Assembly: GCF_001269925.1 (NCBI RefSeq)
Contig: NZ_LHVO01000053.1
Location: 186,001 to 250,000 of the forward strand
Length of the DNA stretch: 64,000 nt
Source: Pseudomonas sp. MIACH
GTDB taxonomy: Bacteria > Pseudomonadota > Gammaproteobacteria > Pseudomonadales > Pseudomonadaceae
Direction of reading: 5' to 3'
Numbering within the stretch: the first letter of the stretch is position 1; each line of letters opens with the position of its first letter. A model generated the notes under the pieces. It made no database searches. It was not told the origin of the DNA and worked only from the letters and a program-made list of their open reading frames with translations. The position numbers and the translations under genes were made by a program. This document shows, piece by piece, positions 1 through 7,808 of this stretch.

Positions 1-429
1 GTGGTCGGCACCGGTTTCGATATACGCCGCAGCCAGCAGCAACTGGTGGTCAGCGTCGCCCACGGCCAGGTCGCTTTCGAGCCGTCCGCCAAAAGCCCCG
101 TTTCCCTGCTCGGCGCCCAGCAACGCGCGACCTACAGCTACGCCAAGGGCACCTTGCAACAGCAAACCCTCACGGGCGAAGAAGTGGCCGATTGGCGCAG
201 TGGGCACTTGTCGTTTCGCAACCGCGAACTGGCCAGCCTGATCGATGAACTGAGCCTGTATCGCCCGCAGGCACCGTTGCAGGTGAGTAACGCCGTAGCG
301 CACATGAAAGTCTCGGGCAATCTGGATGTGAATGATCCGGACGCACTGCTCAGCGCCCTGCCCGCTCTGTTGCCGGTGAAAACCGTGATCTCGGCCGACG
401 GCATCGTGCGGATTGAACCGAGCAAATAA
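1..429 (+). CDS. FecR-family anti-sigma factor, C-terminal part (5' end outside window)
   Basis: The reading frame is open from the first base and ends at a TAA at 427-429, so only the last roughly 142 residues are present. They match the periplasmic half of FecR regulators: a beta-rich segment with the VADWRSG motif, then the small C-terminal signalling region ending in VRIEPSK. FecR proteins sit in the inner membrane and pass the signal of a loaded TonB receptor to an ECF sigma factor. The receptor gene with an STN domain directly downstream fits this role. The sigma factor gene is probably just upstream of the window. Family assignment is confident; the specific ligand system is not. Confidence 0.85.
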   Translation: MVGTGFDIRRSQQQLVVSVAHGQVAFEPSAKSPVSLLGAQQRATYSYAKGTLQQQTLTGEEVADWRSGHLSFRNRELASLIDELSLYRPQAPLQVSNAVAHMKVSGNLDVNDPDALLSALPALLPVKTVISADGIVRIEPSK

Positions 430-447
430 TCAGCCAGAATCTTATTT

Positions 448-466
448 GAGAATATTTTTCATTCGC
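448..466. promoter_or_regulatory. Possible Fur box between fecR and receptor gene
   Basis: The 19 bases starting GAGAATATTTTTCATTC match the GATAATGATAATCATTATC Fur consensus at about 12 of 19 positions by eye, and the flanks are AT-rich. Iron control is expected for a receptor of this type, but the match is weak and the receptor may depend mainly on its ECF sigma factor. Confidence 0.3.
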
Positions 467-557
467 AGGTGTGGATTTTTTTATCTGCCCCGTCTTCCTC
501 CGGTCTGCATCTGATCAGCACACCTTTTTGGCCGTTTTGGCCGCTCCGGGGGATTTC

Positions 558-3131
558 ATGTTTCGCGCGCCTTGCCACGTTGCTCACCTGTTTCTTCGAC
601 CGACCCTCATCGCCACCTGCCTGGCGTTCAGCCTCAGTGCCCAGGCCGAGTCATTCACGCTGCGACTGCCCGCCCAGGCGCTGGCCACGTCCCTGAGCCA
701 AGTGGCGCAGCAGGCGAAGATCCAACTGTTGTTCGATGAGGCGCTGCTCAAGAACGTGCAGGCACCGGCGCTCAACGGTGACTTCACACCGGAAGTTGCG
801 ATTCGCAGCCTGCTGAAAAACGGCGAGTTCACCCTGATCAAGGTCGGCAGCACCTATGTGGTAAAGCCCGAAGAGGCCAAGACCACCCAGAGCGGCGCAA
901 TCCAGCTGGACGCCCTGAGCGTGATCGGCACCGGCACCAAGGTCGACTCCAGCACCGTCGGCCGCTCAACCATGAACCAGGCGGATATCGATCGCTATCA
1001 GCCCAACAACATCCCCGCGCTGCTGCAGAACCTGCCCGGCGTGTTCATGGGCGGCTCGCCCAAACCCGGCGGCCAGACCATCAACATCCGCGGGATGGGC
1101 GAGGCCGAAGACGTGCCGATGTCGGTGGATGGTGCCACCAAAAGCGGCTTTGAGCGCTATCAGCAAGGCACGGTGTTTATCGAGCCCGAGCTGATCAAGA
1201 ACGTCGAAGTGGAAAAAGGGCCGTACTCGCCCTTCACCGGCAACGGTGGCTTCGGCGGCTCGATCATCATGGAAACCAAGGACGCTCCAGACCTGTTGGA
1301 AGAAGGCCGCAACGCCGGGGCCATGCTCAAATATGGCTACGCCAGCAACGACCACGAACAAGTCTACAGTTCGGCGGTGTATGGCCGTACCGATGATGGA
1401 CGCTTCGATGCGCTCGCCTACCTGACGCAACGCGATGGCGGTGACATGAAGCTGGCCGGCACTCCGCCCGATCCCGAAAACCGCTACCCGATCAACCCCA
1501 AGCGCTTGCCCAACAGCGCGCAGAATGTGGACGGCAAACTGTTCAAGTTCAACGCCCACCTCACTGACGAACACAGCGTGGGCCTGTCTTACTCGCGGTC
1601 CAACAGCCAGCGATGGACCCCGTTCTCAGCCAAAAGCTACCCGACCCCGCCGCTGCAATCCGCGATTGACCGCTATGGTTACGAAGGCGCCTTGAAACGC
1701 TTCCTCGCCAACCGTGAAACCATCGATACCACCTATTCGGGCAAGTACCTCTACCAGCCGCTGGACAACCCGCTGATCGACATGAAGCTCAGCTATTCGG
1801 TGTCCCATACCGACCAGACCGATGAGCGCGAGGCCGACGCTTCGTTCTCCCTGGCCACGGGTGGGCGCAAGATGGACACGGCCTACGGCGACAAGATTCT
1901 GGAACTGCGCAACATCAGCCTGTTCAGCACCGGCCCGCTGGAACACGCCGTGACCACTGGGGTGCAGGTGCGCAAGCACAAGCGTGAAACCGAAAGCTGG
2001 ATGCCCGGCGCGACCTACAACACTGCCAAGTACAACTACGGGCACTTCCAGCCGTACTTCATGCCCCATGGCAAGGTCGATACCAATGCGTTCTATCTCC
2101 AGGACGCAGTGACCCTCGGCGACGTGACTATCACCCCGTCCCTGCGCTATGACCACGTACGTAATCGGGGCGAAGCCAACGATGCGCCGTACTACAGCAA
2201 CCCGGACCCGAGCATCGGCCATGACTACAGCGACCGCACCTACACCGGTTGGTCCCCGCGCCTGGCCGCCTACTGGAACATCACGCCGGACGTGGCGATG
2301 TTTGCCAGCTGGAACAAGACCTGGCGCGCCCCGGTGATCGACGAGCAGTACGAAGTCCAGGGCGTCGGCAGCCGCACCTCCACCAGCCTCAACCTCGACC
2401 CGGAGCGCATCACCGCCATCACCGCAGGCAACATCACCAACTTCTCCAACCTCATCGGCCGTGGCGATAACCTGCAACTGCGTACGACGTTGTTCCACAA
2501 CCGTATCGAGGACGAAATTTTCAAGGCGACTGGCATCGGCTGTGACCGTCAGAATACCGTAGTGGGGAGCATCGACAGCGTCTGCACAAGCGCCGACATG
2601 GCCGCCAAGACCAACTACCGCAACGTCGGCGGCATGACCATCAAGGGCTTCGAGCTTGAGGCTTACTACGACTCGACCTACCTGTTCGGCTCGGTGTCCT
2701 ACTCCTACGCCACAGGCAAACGCGATAACCCCTACACCAACCCGTGGGCCACCGACATCCACGTCTGGGCCCGGGACATTCCACCGGCCAAATGGGTGGT
2801 GATGATGGGCAACAAAATCCCAAGCTGGAACGCACAGTTCGGATGGCAAGCGCAGTTCGTGCGCAAGACTGACCGCCTGCCCAGCGATAGATACTCAGGC
2901 GGCTTGAACAGCTCGGTGGGCGACACGTTCTACGACCAATACGCCAACGAGTCCTACGCCAGCATGGGCCTGTTCGCCAACTGGAAACCGCAGCAGGCCG
3001 GTCTTAAAGGCACCGAGGTCAACTTTACTGTCGACAACCTGCTCAACAACAACTACCGGCCCGCCCTCAGCGGCGACCGTGCCTACAGCCAAGGGCGCAA
3101 TGCCAAGATCAGCGTCACGCGCTTCTTCTGA
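558..3131 (+). CDS. TonB-dependent receptor with N-terminal STN signalling domain (heme-type)
   Basis: This is an outer-membrane, TonB-energised receptor of about 857 residues. After a signal peptide ending near AQA comes an STN domain (about residues 25-80) that contacts the periplasmic FecR domain. Next is the plug (NLPGVF, INIRGMG, VEVEKGP) and a 22-strand barrel ending in aromatic VTRFF. The start at 558 has GGGGGA upstream, whereas the longer frame from 471 would put 29 extra residues before the signal peptide. The WRAP...LDPE segment resembles the FRAP/NPNL region of heme receptors, and the length is close to HasR. No hasA hemophore gene follows, so the substrate is inferred only. It belongs with the upstream fecR. 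Confidence 0.85.
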   Translation: MFRAPCHVAHLFLRPTLIATCLAFSLSAQAESFTLRLPAQALATSLSQVAQQAKIQLLFDEALLKNVQAPALNGDFTPEVAIRSLLKNGEFTLIKVGSTYVVKPEEAKTTQSGAIQLDALSVIGTGTKVDSSTVGRSTMNQADIDRYQPNNIPALLQNLPGVFMGGSPKPGGQTINIRGMGEAEDVPMSVDGATKSGFERYQQGTVFIEPELIKNVEVEKGPYSPFTGNGGFGGSIIMETKDAPDLLEEGRNAGAMLKYGYASNDHEQVYSSAVYGRTDDGRFDALAYLTQRDGGDMKLAGTPPDPENRYPINPKRLPNSAQNVDGKLFKFNAHLTDEHSVGLSYSRSNSQRWTPFSAKSYPTPPLQSAIDRYGYEGALKRFLANRETIDTTYSGKYLYQPLDNPLIDMKLSYSVSHTDQTDEREADASFSLATGGRKMDTAYGDKILELRNISLFSTGPLEHAVTTGVQVRKHKRETESWMPGATYNTAKYNYGHFQPYFMPHGKVDTNAFYLQDAVTLGDVTITPSLRYDHVRNRGEANDAPYYSNPDPSIGHDYSDRTYTGWSPRLAAYWNITPDVAMFASWNKTWRAPVIDEQYEVQGVGSRTSTSLNLDPERITAITAGNITNFSNLIGRGDNLQLRTTLFHNRIEDEIFKATGIGCDRQNTVVGSIDSVCTSADMAAKTNYRNVGGMTIKGFELEAYYDSTYLFGSVSYSYATGKRDNPYTNPWATDIHVWARDIPPAKWVVMMGNKIPSWNAQFGWQAQFVRKTDRLPSDRYSGGLNSSVGDTFYDQYANESYASMGLFANWKPQQAGLKGTEVNFTVDNLLNNNYRPALSGDRAYSQGRNAKISVTRFF

Positions 3132-3234
3132 AAAACTGTACGGATAAATCCGCACCCAGCTGTAGGCCCGCATTCGGCGGGGGGTGTGGCTAGATGGGCT
3201 TCCCTTGAAGCCCTCTGGATTTCGGATCCCTCCC

Positions 3235-4149
3235 ATGAGCTCGCGCGAAAACACCGGCATGGCCCTCGGCCTGCTGGGCGTCATCATCTTCAGCCTGACC
3301 TTGCCCTTTACCCGCATCGTGGTGCAGGAAATCCACCCGTTGCTCAACGGCCTGGGCCGTGCGTTGTTCGCGGCGGTGCCGGCGGCGGCGCTGTTGCTGT
3401 GGCGCCGTGAGCGCTGGCCGACCTGGCGACAGGTGCGGGGTTTGTGCCTGGTGATTGCCGGGGTCATCCTCGGTTTCCCGGTGCTGTCGGCGTGGGCCAT
3501 GCAAACCTTGCCGGCCTCCCATGGCGCGCTGGTCAACGGCCTGCAACCGCTGTGCGTGGCGCTGTATGCGGCATGGTTGTCCCATGAGCGGCCGTCAAAA
3601 GCTTTCTGGGCCTGTGCGGCGCTGGGCAGTGCGCTGGTGTTGAGTTATGCGTTGATCACCGGCGCCGGCAGTATCCAGGCCGGCGATCTATTGATGCTCG
3701 GCGCGATAGCCGTGGGTGGCCTGGGCTATGCCGAAGGTGGTCGGTTGGCCAAGGAGATGGGCGGCTGGCAGGTGATCTGCTGGGCGCTGGTGCTGTCCAC
3801 GCCGGTGTTGATCGGCCCGGTGTGGTACCTGGCGGCGCAGCATCAAGGCGCGATTTCCATGCGCACCTGGTGGGCGTTTGGCTATGTGTCGCTGTTCTCG
3901 CAGTTCCTGGGGTTCTTTGCCTGGTACGCCGGATTGGCCATGGGCGGCATTGCGCGGGTCAGCCAGATTCAGCTGTTGCAGATCTTCTTCACCATCGCGT
4001 TTTCGGCGCTGTTCTTCGGTGAACATATCGAGCCGATTACCTGGGTGTTTGCCTGTGGGGTGATCGTCACGGTGATGCTCGGGCGCAAGACGGCGGTGCA
4101 GGCTGCGCCAGTCCCCAACAGGAGCGAGCTTGCTCGCGAAGGTCGCTAA
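3235..4149 (+). CDS. EamA/DMT-family inner-membrane transporter
   Basis: A 304-residue protein with about ten hydrophobic helices arranged as two EamA repeats (about residues 8-135 and 150-285), the layout of RhaT/YdcZ-type metabolite exporters. The substrate cannot be read from sequence. The ATG at 3235 is chosen as the first in a sensible position; the ATG at 3259 is an alternative because neither has a strong ribosome site. The last codons (NRSELAREGR) are encoded by one arm of a REP palindrome, so the native C-terminus appears to have been replaced or extended by the repeat. It is a single-gene unit, convergent with the methyltransferase gene. Confidence 0.8.
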   Translation: MSSRENTGMALGLLGVIIFSLTLPFTRIVVQEIHPLLNGLGRALFAAVPAAALLLWRRERWPTWRQVRGLCLVIAGVILGFPVLSAWAMQTLPASHGALVNGLQPLCVALYAAWLSHERPSKAFWACAALGSALVLSYALITGAGSIQAGDLLMLGAIAVGGLGYAEGGRLAKEMGGWQVICWALVLSTPVLIGPVWYLAAQHQGAISMRTWWAFGYVSLFSQFLGFFAWYAGLAMGGIARVSQIQLLQIFFTIAFSALFFGEHIEPITWVFACGVIVTVMLGRKTAVQAAPVPNRSELAREGR

Positions 4150-4213
4150 CGATAACGCCGGAAACCTGGAAGCCTGCGGTGCTCTCAGGCTTTTCGCGAG
4201 CAAGCTCGCTCCT
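4120..4213. repeat. REPIN (REP pair, AGGAGCGAGCTTGCTCGCGAA family)
   Basis: Two inverted copies of a 21-base palindrome-bearing REP lie at 4120-4140 and 4193-4213, separated by about 52 bases. The left copy overlaps the 3' end of the transporter gene and supplies its stop region. REP doublets like this are non-autonomous elements spread by RAYT transposases in P. fluorescens. No RAYT gene is present in this window. Confidence 0.85.
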
Positions 4214-4227
4214 ACAGTGGGCGGCGG

Positions 4228-5445
4228 TCAGATCAAGTAGCCATCCGCGCGCAACAGGCTTTCCAGGCAGTGTTCGGAGATGTGATAGAACGCCTTCAGC
4301 GCTTGGATTTTTTCCAGTAACTGCGCGTTGTCCACCGGCTCCGCACGCTTGACCGCCAGGATCATCTTGTTCTTGTTCGTATGCTCCAGGGAGATGAACT
4401 CGAACACCTTGGTCTCGTAGCCACAGGCTTCGAGGAACAACGCACGCAAGCTGTCGGTGACCATTTCCGCCTGCTGGCCCAGGTGCAGGCCGTATTGCAG
4501 CATCGGCTTGAGCAGCGCCGGGCTCTGGATCTGCAGGCGAATCTGCTTATGGCAGCACGGCGAGCACATGATGATCGACGCGCCGGAGCGGATGCCGGTG
4601 TGGATCGCGTAATCGGTGGCGATGTCGCAGGCATGCAGGGCGATCATCACGTCGAGTTCGCTGGGCGCTACGCTGCGCACATCGCCACATTTGAACACCA
4701 GCCCCGGGTGTTCCAGGCGAGCGGCGGCGCTGTTGCACAGGGTCACCATGTCTTCGCGCAGCTCAACGCCGGTGACTTCGCCTTCGGCCTTGAGGGTGTT
4801 GCGCAGGTAGTCGTGGATCGCAAACGTGAGGTAGCCCTTGCCCGAACCGAAATCGGCGACGCGCACCGGTTGGTCCAGCTTCAAGGGGGATGACGTCAGC
4901 GCGTGGCTGAACACTTCGATGAACTTGTTGATCTGCTTCCACTTGCGCGACATCGACGGGATCAGCGCCTGCTTGGCGTCGGTCACGCCCAGGTCGGCGA
5001 GGAACGGCCGGCTCAGGTCGAGGAAGCGATTCTTCTCACGGTTATGCTCGGCCGATGGCGCCTCGCGCAGTTGCTGTGGCTTGCTCTTGAACAGCGAGCT
5101 TTTGTTCTTCTTGCTGTATTCCAACTGGGCTTCGTCAGTCAGCGACAGCAGGTGTGCGTTCTTGAACGAGGCCGGCAGCAACTCGGCAATCGCCGCCACG
5201 CCGTCGGCCAGCGCGAAGTTCTTGGTGATGTCGCGGGTCTTGTAGCGGTAGACGAAGGACAGGCACGGCTGCTCCTTGACCGTCACCGCCTTGATAATCA
5301 GCCGCTGCAATTCGGCTTCGTCACCGACGTACTTGGCCAGCACCAGCTTGATAAAGGCGTTCTGCGCCAGGCTTACGCTCAACAGTTCGATGAACTGGGC
5401 ATGATGATCCGGCGCAGGGCGGGCAGGTTGAGCGGTAACGGACAT
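4228..5445 (-). CDS. SAM-dependent methyltransferase (Methyltransf_32-like)
   Basis: About 405 residues. The C-terminal half holds a Rossmann methyltransferase core: motif I VADFGSGKGYLTFA (about residues 195-208), the acidic motif II in TGVELRED, CGDV, and DVMIALHACDIATD. A CSPCCHKQ cysteine-rich motif follows, as in the family of putative RNA or small-molecule methyltransferases that carry an N-terminal helper domain. The N-terminal about 170 residues are a separate module. The ATG at 5445 is chosen; a TTG six bases upstream is in frame but less likely. The target is unknown. It stands alone between the REPIN and the TPM operon. Confidence 0.75.
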   Translation of the reverse strand: MSVTAQPARPAPDHHAQFIELLSVSLAQNAFIKLVLAKYVGDEAELQRLIIKAVTVKEQPCLSFVYRYKTRDITKNFALADGVAAIAELLPASFKNAHLLSLTDEAQLEYSKKNKSSLFKSKPQQLREAPSAEHNREKNRFLDLSRPFLADLGVTDAKQALIPSMSRKWKQINKFIEVFSHALTSSPLKLDQPVRVADFGSGKGYLTFAIHDYLRNTLKAEGEVTGVELREDMVTLCNSAAARLEHPGLVFKCGDVRSVAPSELDVMIALHACDIATDYAIHTGIRSGASIIMCSPCCHKQIRLQIQSPALLKPMLQYGLHLGQQAEMVTDSLRALFLEACGYETKVFEFISLEHTNKNKMILAVKRAEPVDNAQLLEKIQALKAFYHISEHCLESLLRADGYLI

Positions 5446-5565
5446 GAACAAAAACGCCTCGGGCAGGGAATGCCGGGCATTTTAGGGGGGATGGGGATTT
5501 AGGGCACGGGGTTATTTGATCAACGGTACTCTGCCCCATCCCACATTGGCTTAGTGGTGTTTGGA

Positions 5566-6183
5566 TTATTCGAGTACGACCAGGCGGTTGGGAAGTTCAT
5601 TACGTGTCTGAGTCACCGGCACATGCACCTTGAGCAACTCGCCGCACGCCTCGATACAGGCAATAAACCCAGCCAGCGTCTGCCCCTGTTTCACCTGCTG
5701 GGTAAACGCCTTGACGATCCCATCCCAATGGCTGTCATCCAGGCGGCTGGAGATGCCGTCGTCCACCAGGATTTCCACATAGCGCTCGGCCTCGCTGACA
5801 AAAATCAGCACCCCGGTGCTGCCCAGGGTGTGGTGCAGGTTCTGCTCCAGAAACTGCCGGCGCGCCAGGTTGGAGGCGCGCCAATGGCGCACCGAGCGTG
5901 GGATCAGGCGGGTGGTCACCTTGGGCAGGCGAAACAGCAGGCACAACACGATGAACGTCGCCCACTGCGCCAACAGCAAGGTGTACATGGTCAGGTAGCC
6001 CGACAGGTAATGCACCACGCCCGGCACCACCAAGGCGATCAGGCTGGCCCACAGCAGGGGGATGTAGGCGTAATCGTCGGCGCGGGCCGCCAGCACGGTG
6101 ACCAGTTCGGCGTCGGTGGTTTTTTCGACCCGGGCAATCGCTTCGGCGACTTGGCGCTGCTCGTGTTCAGTCAGTAATGCCAT
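5566..6183 (-). CDS. TPM-domain membrane protein
   Basis: A 205-residue protein whose N-terminal residues (TEHEQRQVAEAIARVEKTTDAELV) and C-terminal half (HHTLGSTGVLIFVSEAERYVEILVDDGI) form a TPM/YgcG-like domain split by two hydrophobic helices at about residues 41-80. It is the last gene of a lemA-TPM-TPM operon, 28 bases after the gene upstream. TPM domains occur in bacterial membrane proteins next to LemA and in plant photosystem II repair factor TLP18.3. The molecular role here is not established. A weak GAGAGC lies upstream of the ATG. Confidence 0.75.
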   Translation of the reverse strand: MALLTEHEQRQVAEAIARVEKTTDAELVTVLAARADDYAYIPLLWASLIALVVPGVVHYLSGYLTMYTLLLAQWATFIVLCLLFRLPKVTTRLIPRSVRHWRASNLARRQFLEQNLHHTLGSTGVLIFVSEAERYVEILVDDGISSRLDDSHWDGIVKAFTQQVKQGQTLAGFIACIEACGELLKVHVPVTQTRNELPNRLVVLE

Positions 6184-6211
6184 GGTTGTAGTTGCTCTCT
6201 AATTATTGTCA

Positions 6212-6940
6212 TTACCAGCCGCCCGATGCGCCGCCGCCACCGAAGCCACCACCGCCGCCTCGGAAACCGCCGCCACCTCCCCCGCCACCGCCGCCGCGTC
6301 CACTGCTGCTGAGGATCGCCAGCAGGATCGCCCCCACCGGCAGGCCCATGCGATTGCACAGCCACAACACGCCGATCAGCAGGATAAACAGGCCGATGGA
6401 GAAGCCGGGATTATCCTTGGCAAAGTTGGCATCCGCCACATGCGCCGGCACCGCCAGCGGTTCACCGCCGACCACCTGCACCATCGCCGCCACACCGTCG
6501 CTGATGCCCTGGCTGAAATTGCCGGCCTTGAACTTGGGTGCAATCACCTGATTGATGATCACCCAGGCCTGCGCATCGGTGAGCACGCCTTCAAGGCCAT
6601 AGCCGACTTCGATGCGCAACGTGCGCTCATCACGAGCGACGATCAATAAAGCGCCGTTGTCCTTGCCCTTCTGGCCGATGCCCCACTGGCGACCCAACTG
6701 GTAACCGTAGTCCTCGATGGGCACGCCCTGCAGGTCGGGCACCGTGACCACCACGATCTGGTCGCCACGGGTCTGTTCCAGCGCCTGCAACTGCTGGGTG
6801 ATGTGCTCGCGCGTGGCCGGGTCGATCATCTGGGCAGTGTCCACCACCCGTCCGCTCAACGCCGGGAACGTCAGCGCCGCCTGGGCCACGCCCACACAGG
6901 CGAGCATCCACAGCGCCAGGCCTATCCGTAATAAACGCAT
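6212..6940 (-). CDS. YgcG/TPM-domain protein with glycine-rich tail
   Basis: A 242-residue exported protein: signal peptide to about residue 22 (VAQA), a TPM domain (LSGRVVDTAQMIDP, VVVTVPDLQGVPIEDYG, LLIVARDERTLRIEVGYGLEG), a transmembrane helix (about 182-205), then a tail almost entirely of glycine with a few Phe and Arg, ending GGASGGW. The ATG at 6940 has GAGG five bases upstream; an in-frame GTG at 6946 overlaps that site. The gene lies 18 bases after lemA. The pairing with LemA is widely conserved, and an envelope role is inferred. Confidence 0.85.
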   Translation of the reverse strand: MRLLRIGLALWMLACVGVAQAALTFPALSGRVVDTAQMIDPATREHITQQLQALEQTRGDQIVVVTVPDLQGVPIEDYGYQLGRQWGIGQKGKDNGALLIVARDERTLRIEVGYGLEGVLTDAQAWVIINQVIAPKFKAGNFSQGISDGVAAMVQVVGGEPLAVPAHVADANFAKDNPGFSIGLFILLIGVLWLCNRMGLPVGAILLAILSSSGRGGGGGGGGGGFRGGGGGFGGGGASGGW

Positions 6941-6958
6941 CGACACCTCAGTGCAGCC

Positions 6959-7570
6959 TTATTTGAACTTCACTTGCGGCGCTTTATCGGCATCGGCACT
7001 GGTGGCTTCAAAGGTGGCGCGGATCGGCAAGTCGCTGTACATCACGCTGTGCCACAGGCGGCCAGGGAAGGTGCGGATCTCGGTGTTGTACGCCTGCACG
7101 GCCTGGATGAAATCGCGACGGGCCACGGCGATGCGGTTTTCGGTGCCTTCAAGCTGGGATTGCAGGGCCAGGAAGTTCTGGTTGGCCTTCAGGTCCGGGT
7201 AGCGCTCGGACACCACCATCAAGCGGCTGAGGGCACCGCTCAAACCGTCCTGGGCCTGCTGGAACTGCTTGAGTTTTTCCGGGTTATCGAGGGTGCTGGC
7301 ATCCACCTGGATCGACGTGGCCTTGGCCCGCGCCTCGATCACGGCGGTGAGGGTGTCTTGCTCATGGGCAGCGTAACCCTTGACCACTTCCACCAGGTTG
7401 GGGATCAGGTCGGCGCGGCGTTGGTACTGGTTCTGCACCTGGCCCCAGGCAGCCTTGGCCTGTTCGTCCAGGGTCGGAATATTATTGATGCCGCAACCGC
7501 TCAGTACCGTGCTGATCAATAGCAAAACCGCGGCCTTGAAGCCCCAGCGGGAATAGTGTGCTGCTTGCAT
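6959..7570 (-). CDS. lemA: LemA-family membrane protein
   Basis: A 203-residue LemA protein with an N-terminal hydrophobic segment ending in a lipobox-like VLSGCG (about residues 21-26). The family core follows (NQYQRRADLIPNLVEVVKGYAAHE, then LMVVSERYPDLKANQNF and FIQAVQAYN), forming a long alpha-helical bundle. The ATG at 7570 follows GGAGAAACACC, a good ribosome site; the longer frame has none. It is first in the lemA-TPM-TPM operon and divergent from bglX. LemA proteins are conserved envelope proteins of unclear biochemical function. Confidence 0.88.
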   Translation of the reverse strand: MQAAHYSRWGFKAAVLLLISTVLSGCGINNIPTLDEQAKAAWGQVQNQYQRRADLIPNLVEVVKGYAAHEQDTLTAVIEARAKATSIQVDASTLDNPEKLKQFQQAQDGLSGALSRLMVVSERYPDLKANQNFLALQSQLEGTENRIAVARRDFIQAVQAYNTEIRTFPGRLWHSVMYSDLPIRATFEATSADADKAPQVKFK

Positions 7571-7808
7571 GGTGTTTCTCCTGCCCAAACTGGATGGAAT
7601 GTGACGACTAACCCTATAAACCACACGCTTGGGGCATAATCCGCCACCACTGGAATGCATCGAGCCAATCAGCTACAAAGATGCCCAGCACGAAAAAGAG
7701 TTCAGAGTGTGCTGCATTTATCTGAACAACACCCGAACAACAATAGACGCTCCCCACATTTTGGCCGATCAGCCTAATCGCTGTGCAGTGAGCCGAAAAA
7801 GGATATTC

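Noticed and set aside
6212..6300. Glycine-rich tail of the YgcG-like protein as a sequencing or frameshift artefact
   Set aside because: The frame continues to a normal stop and such tails are typical of this family.
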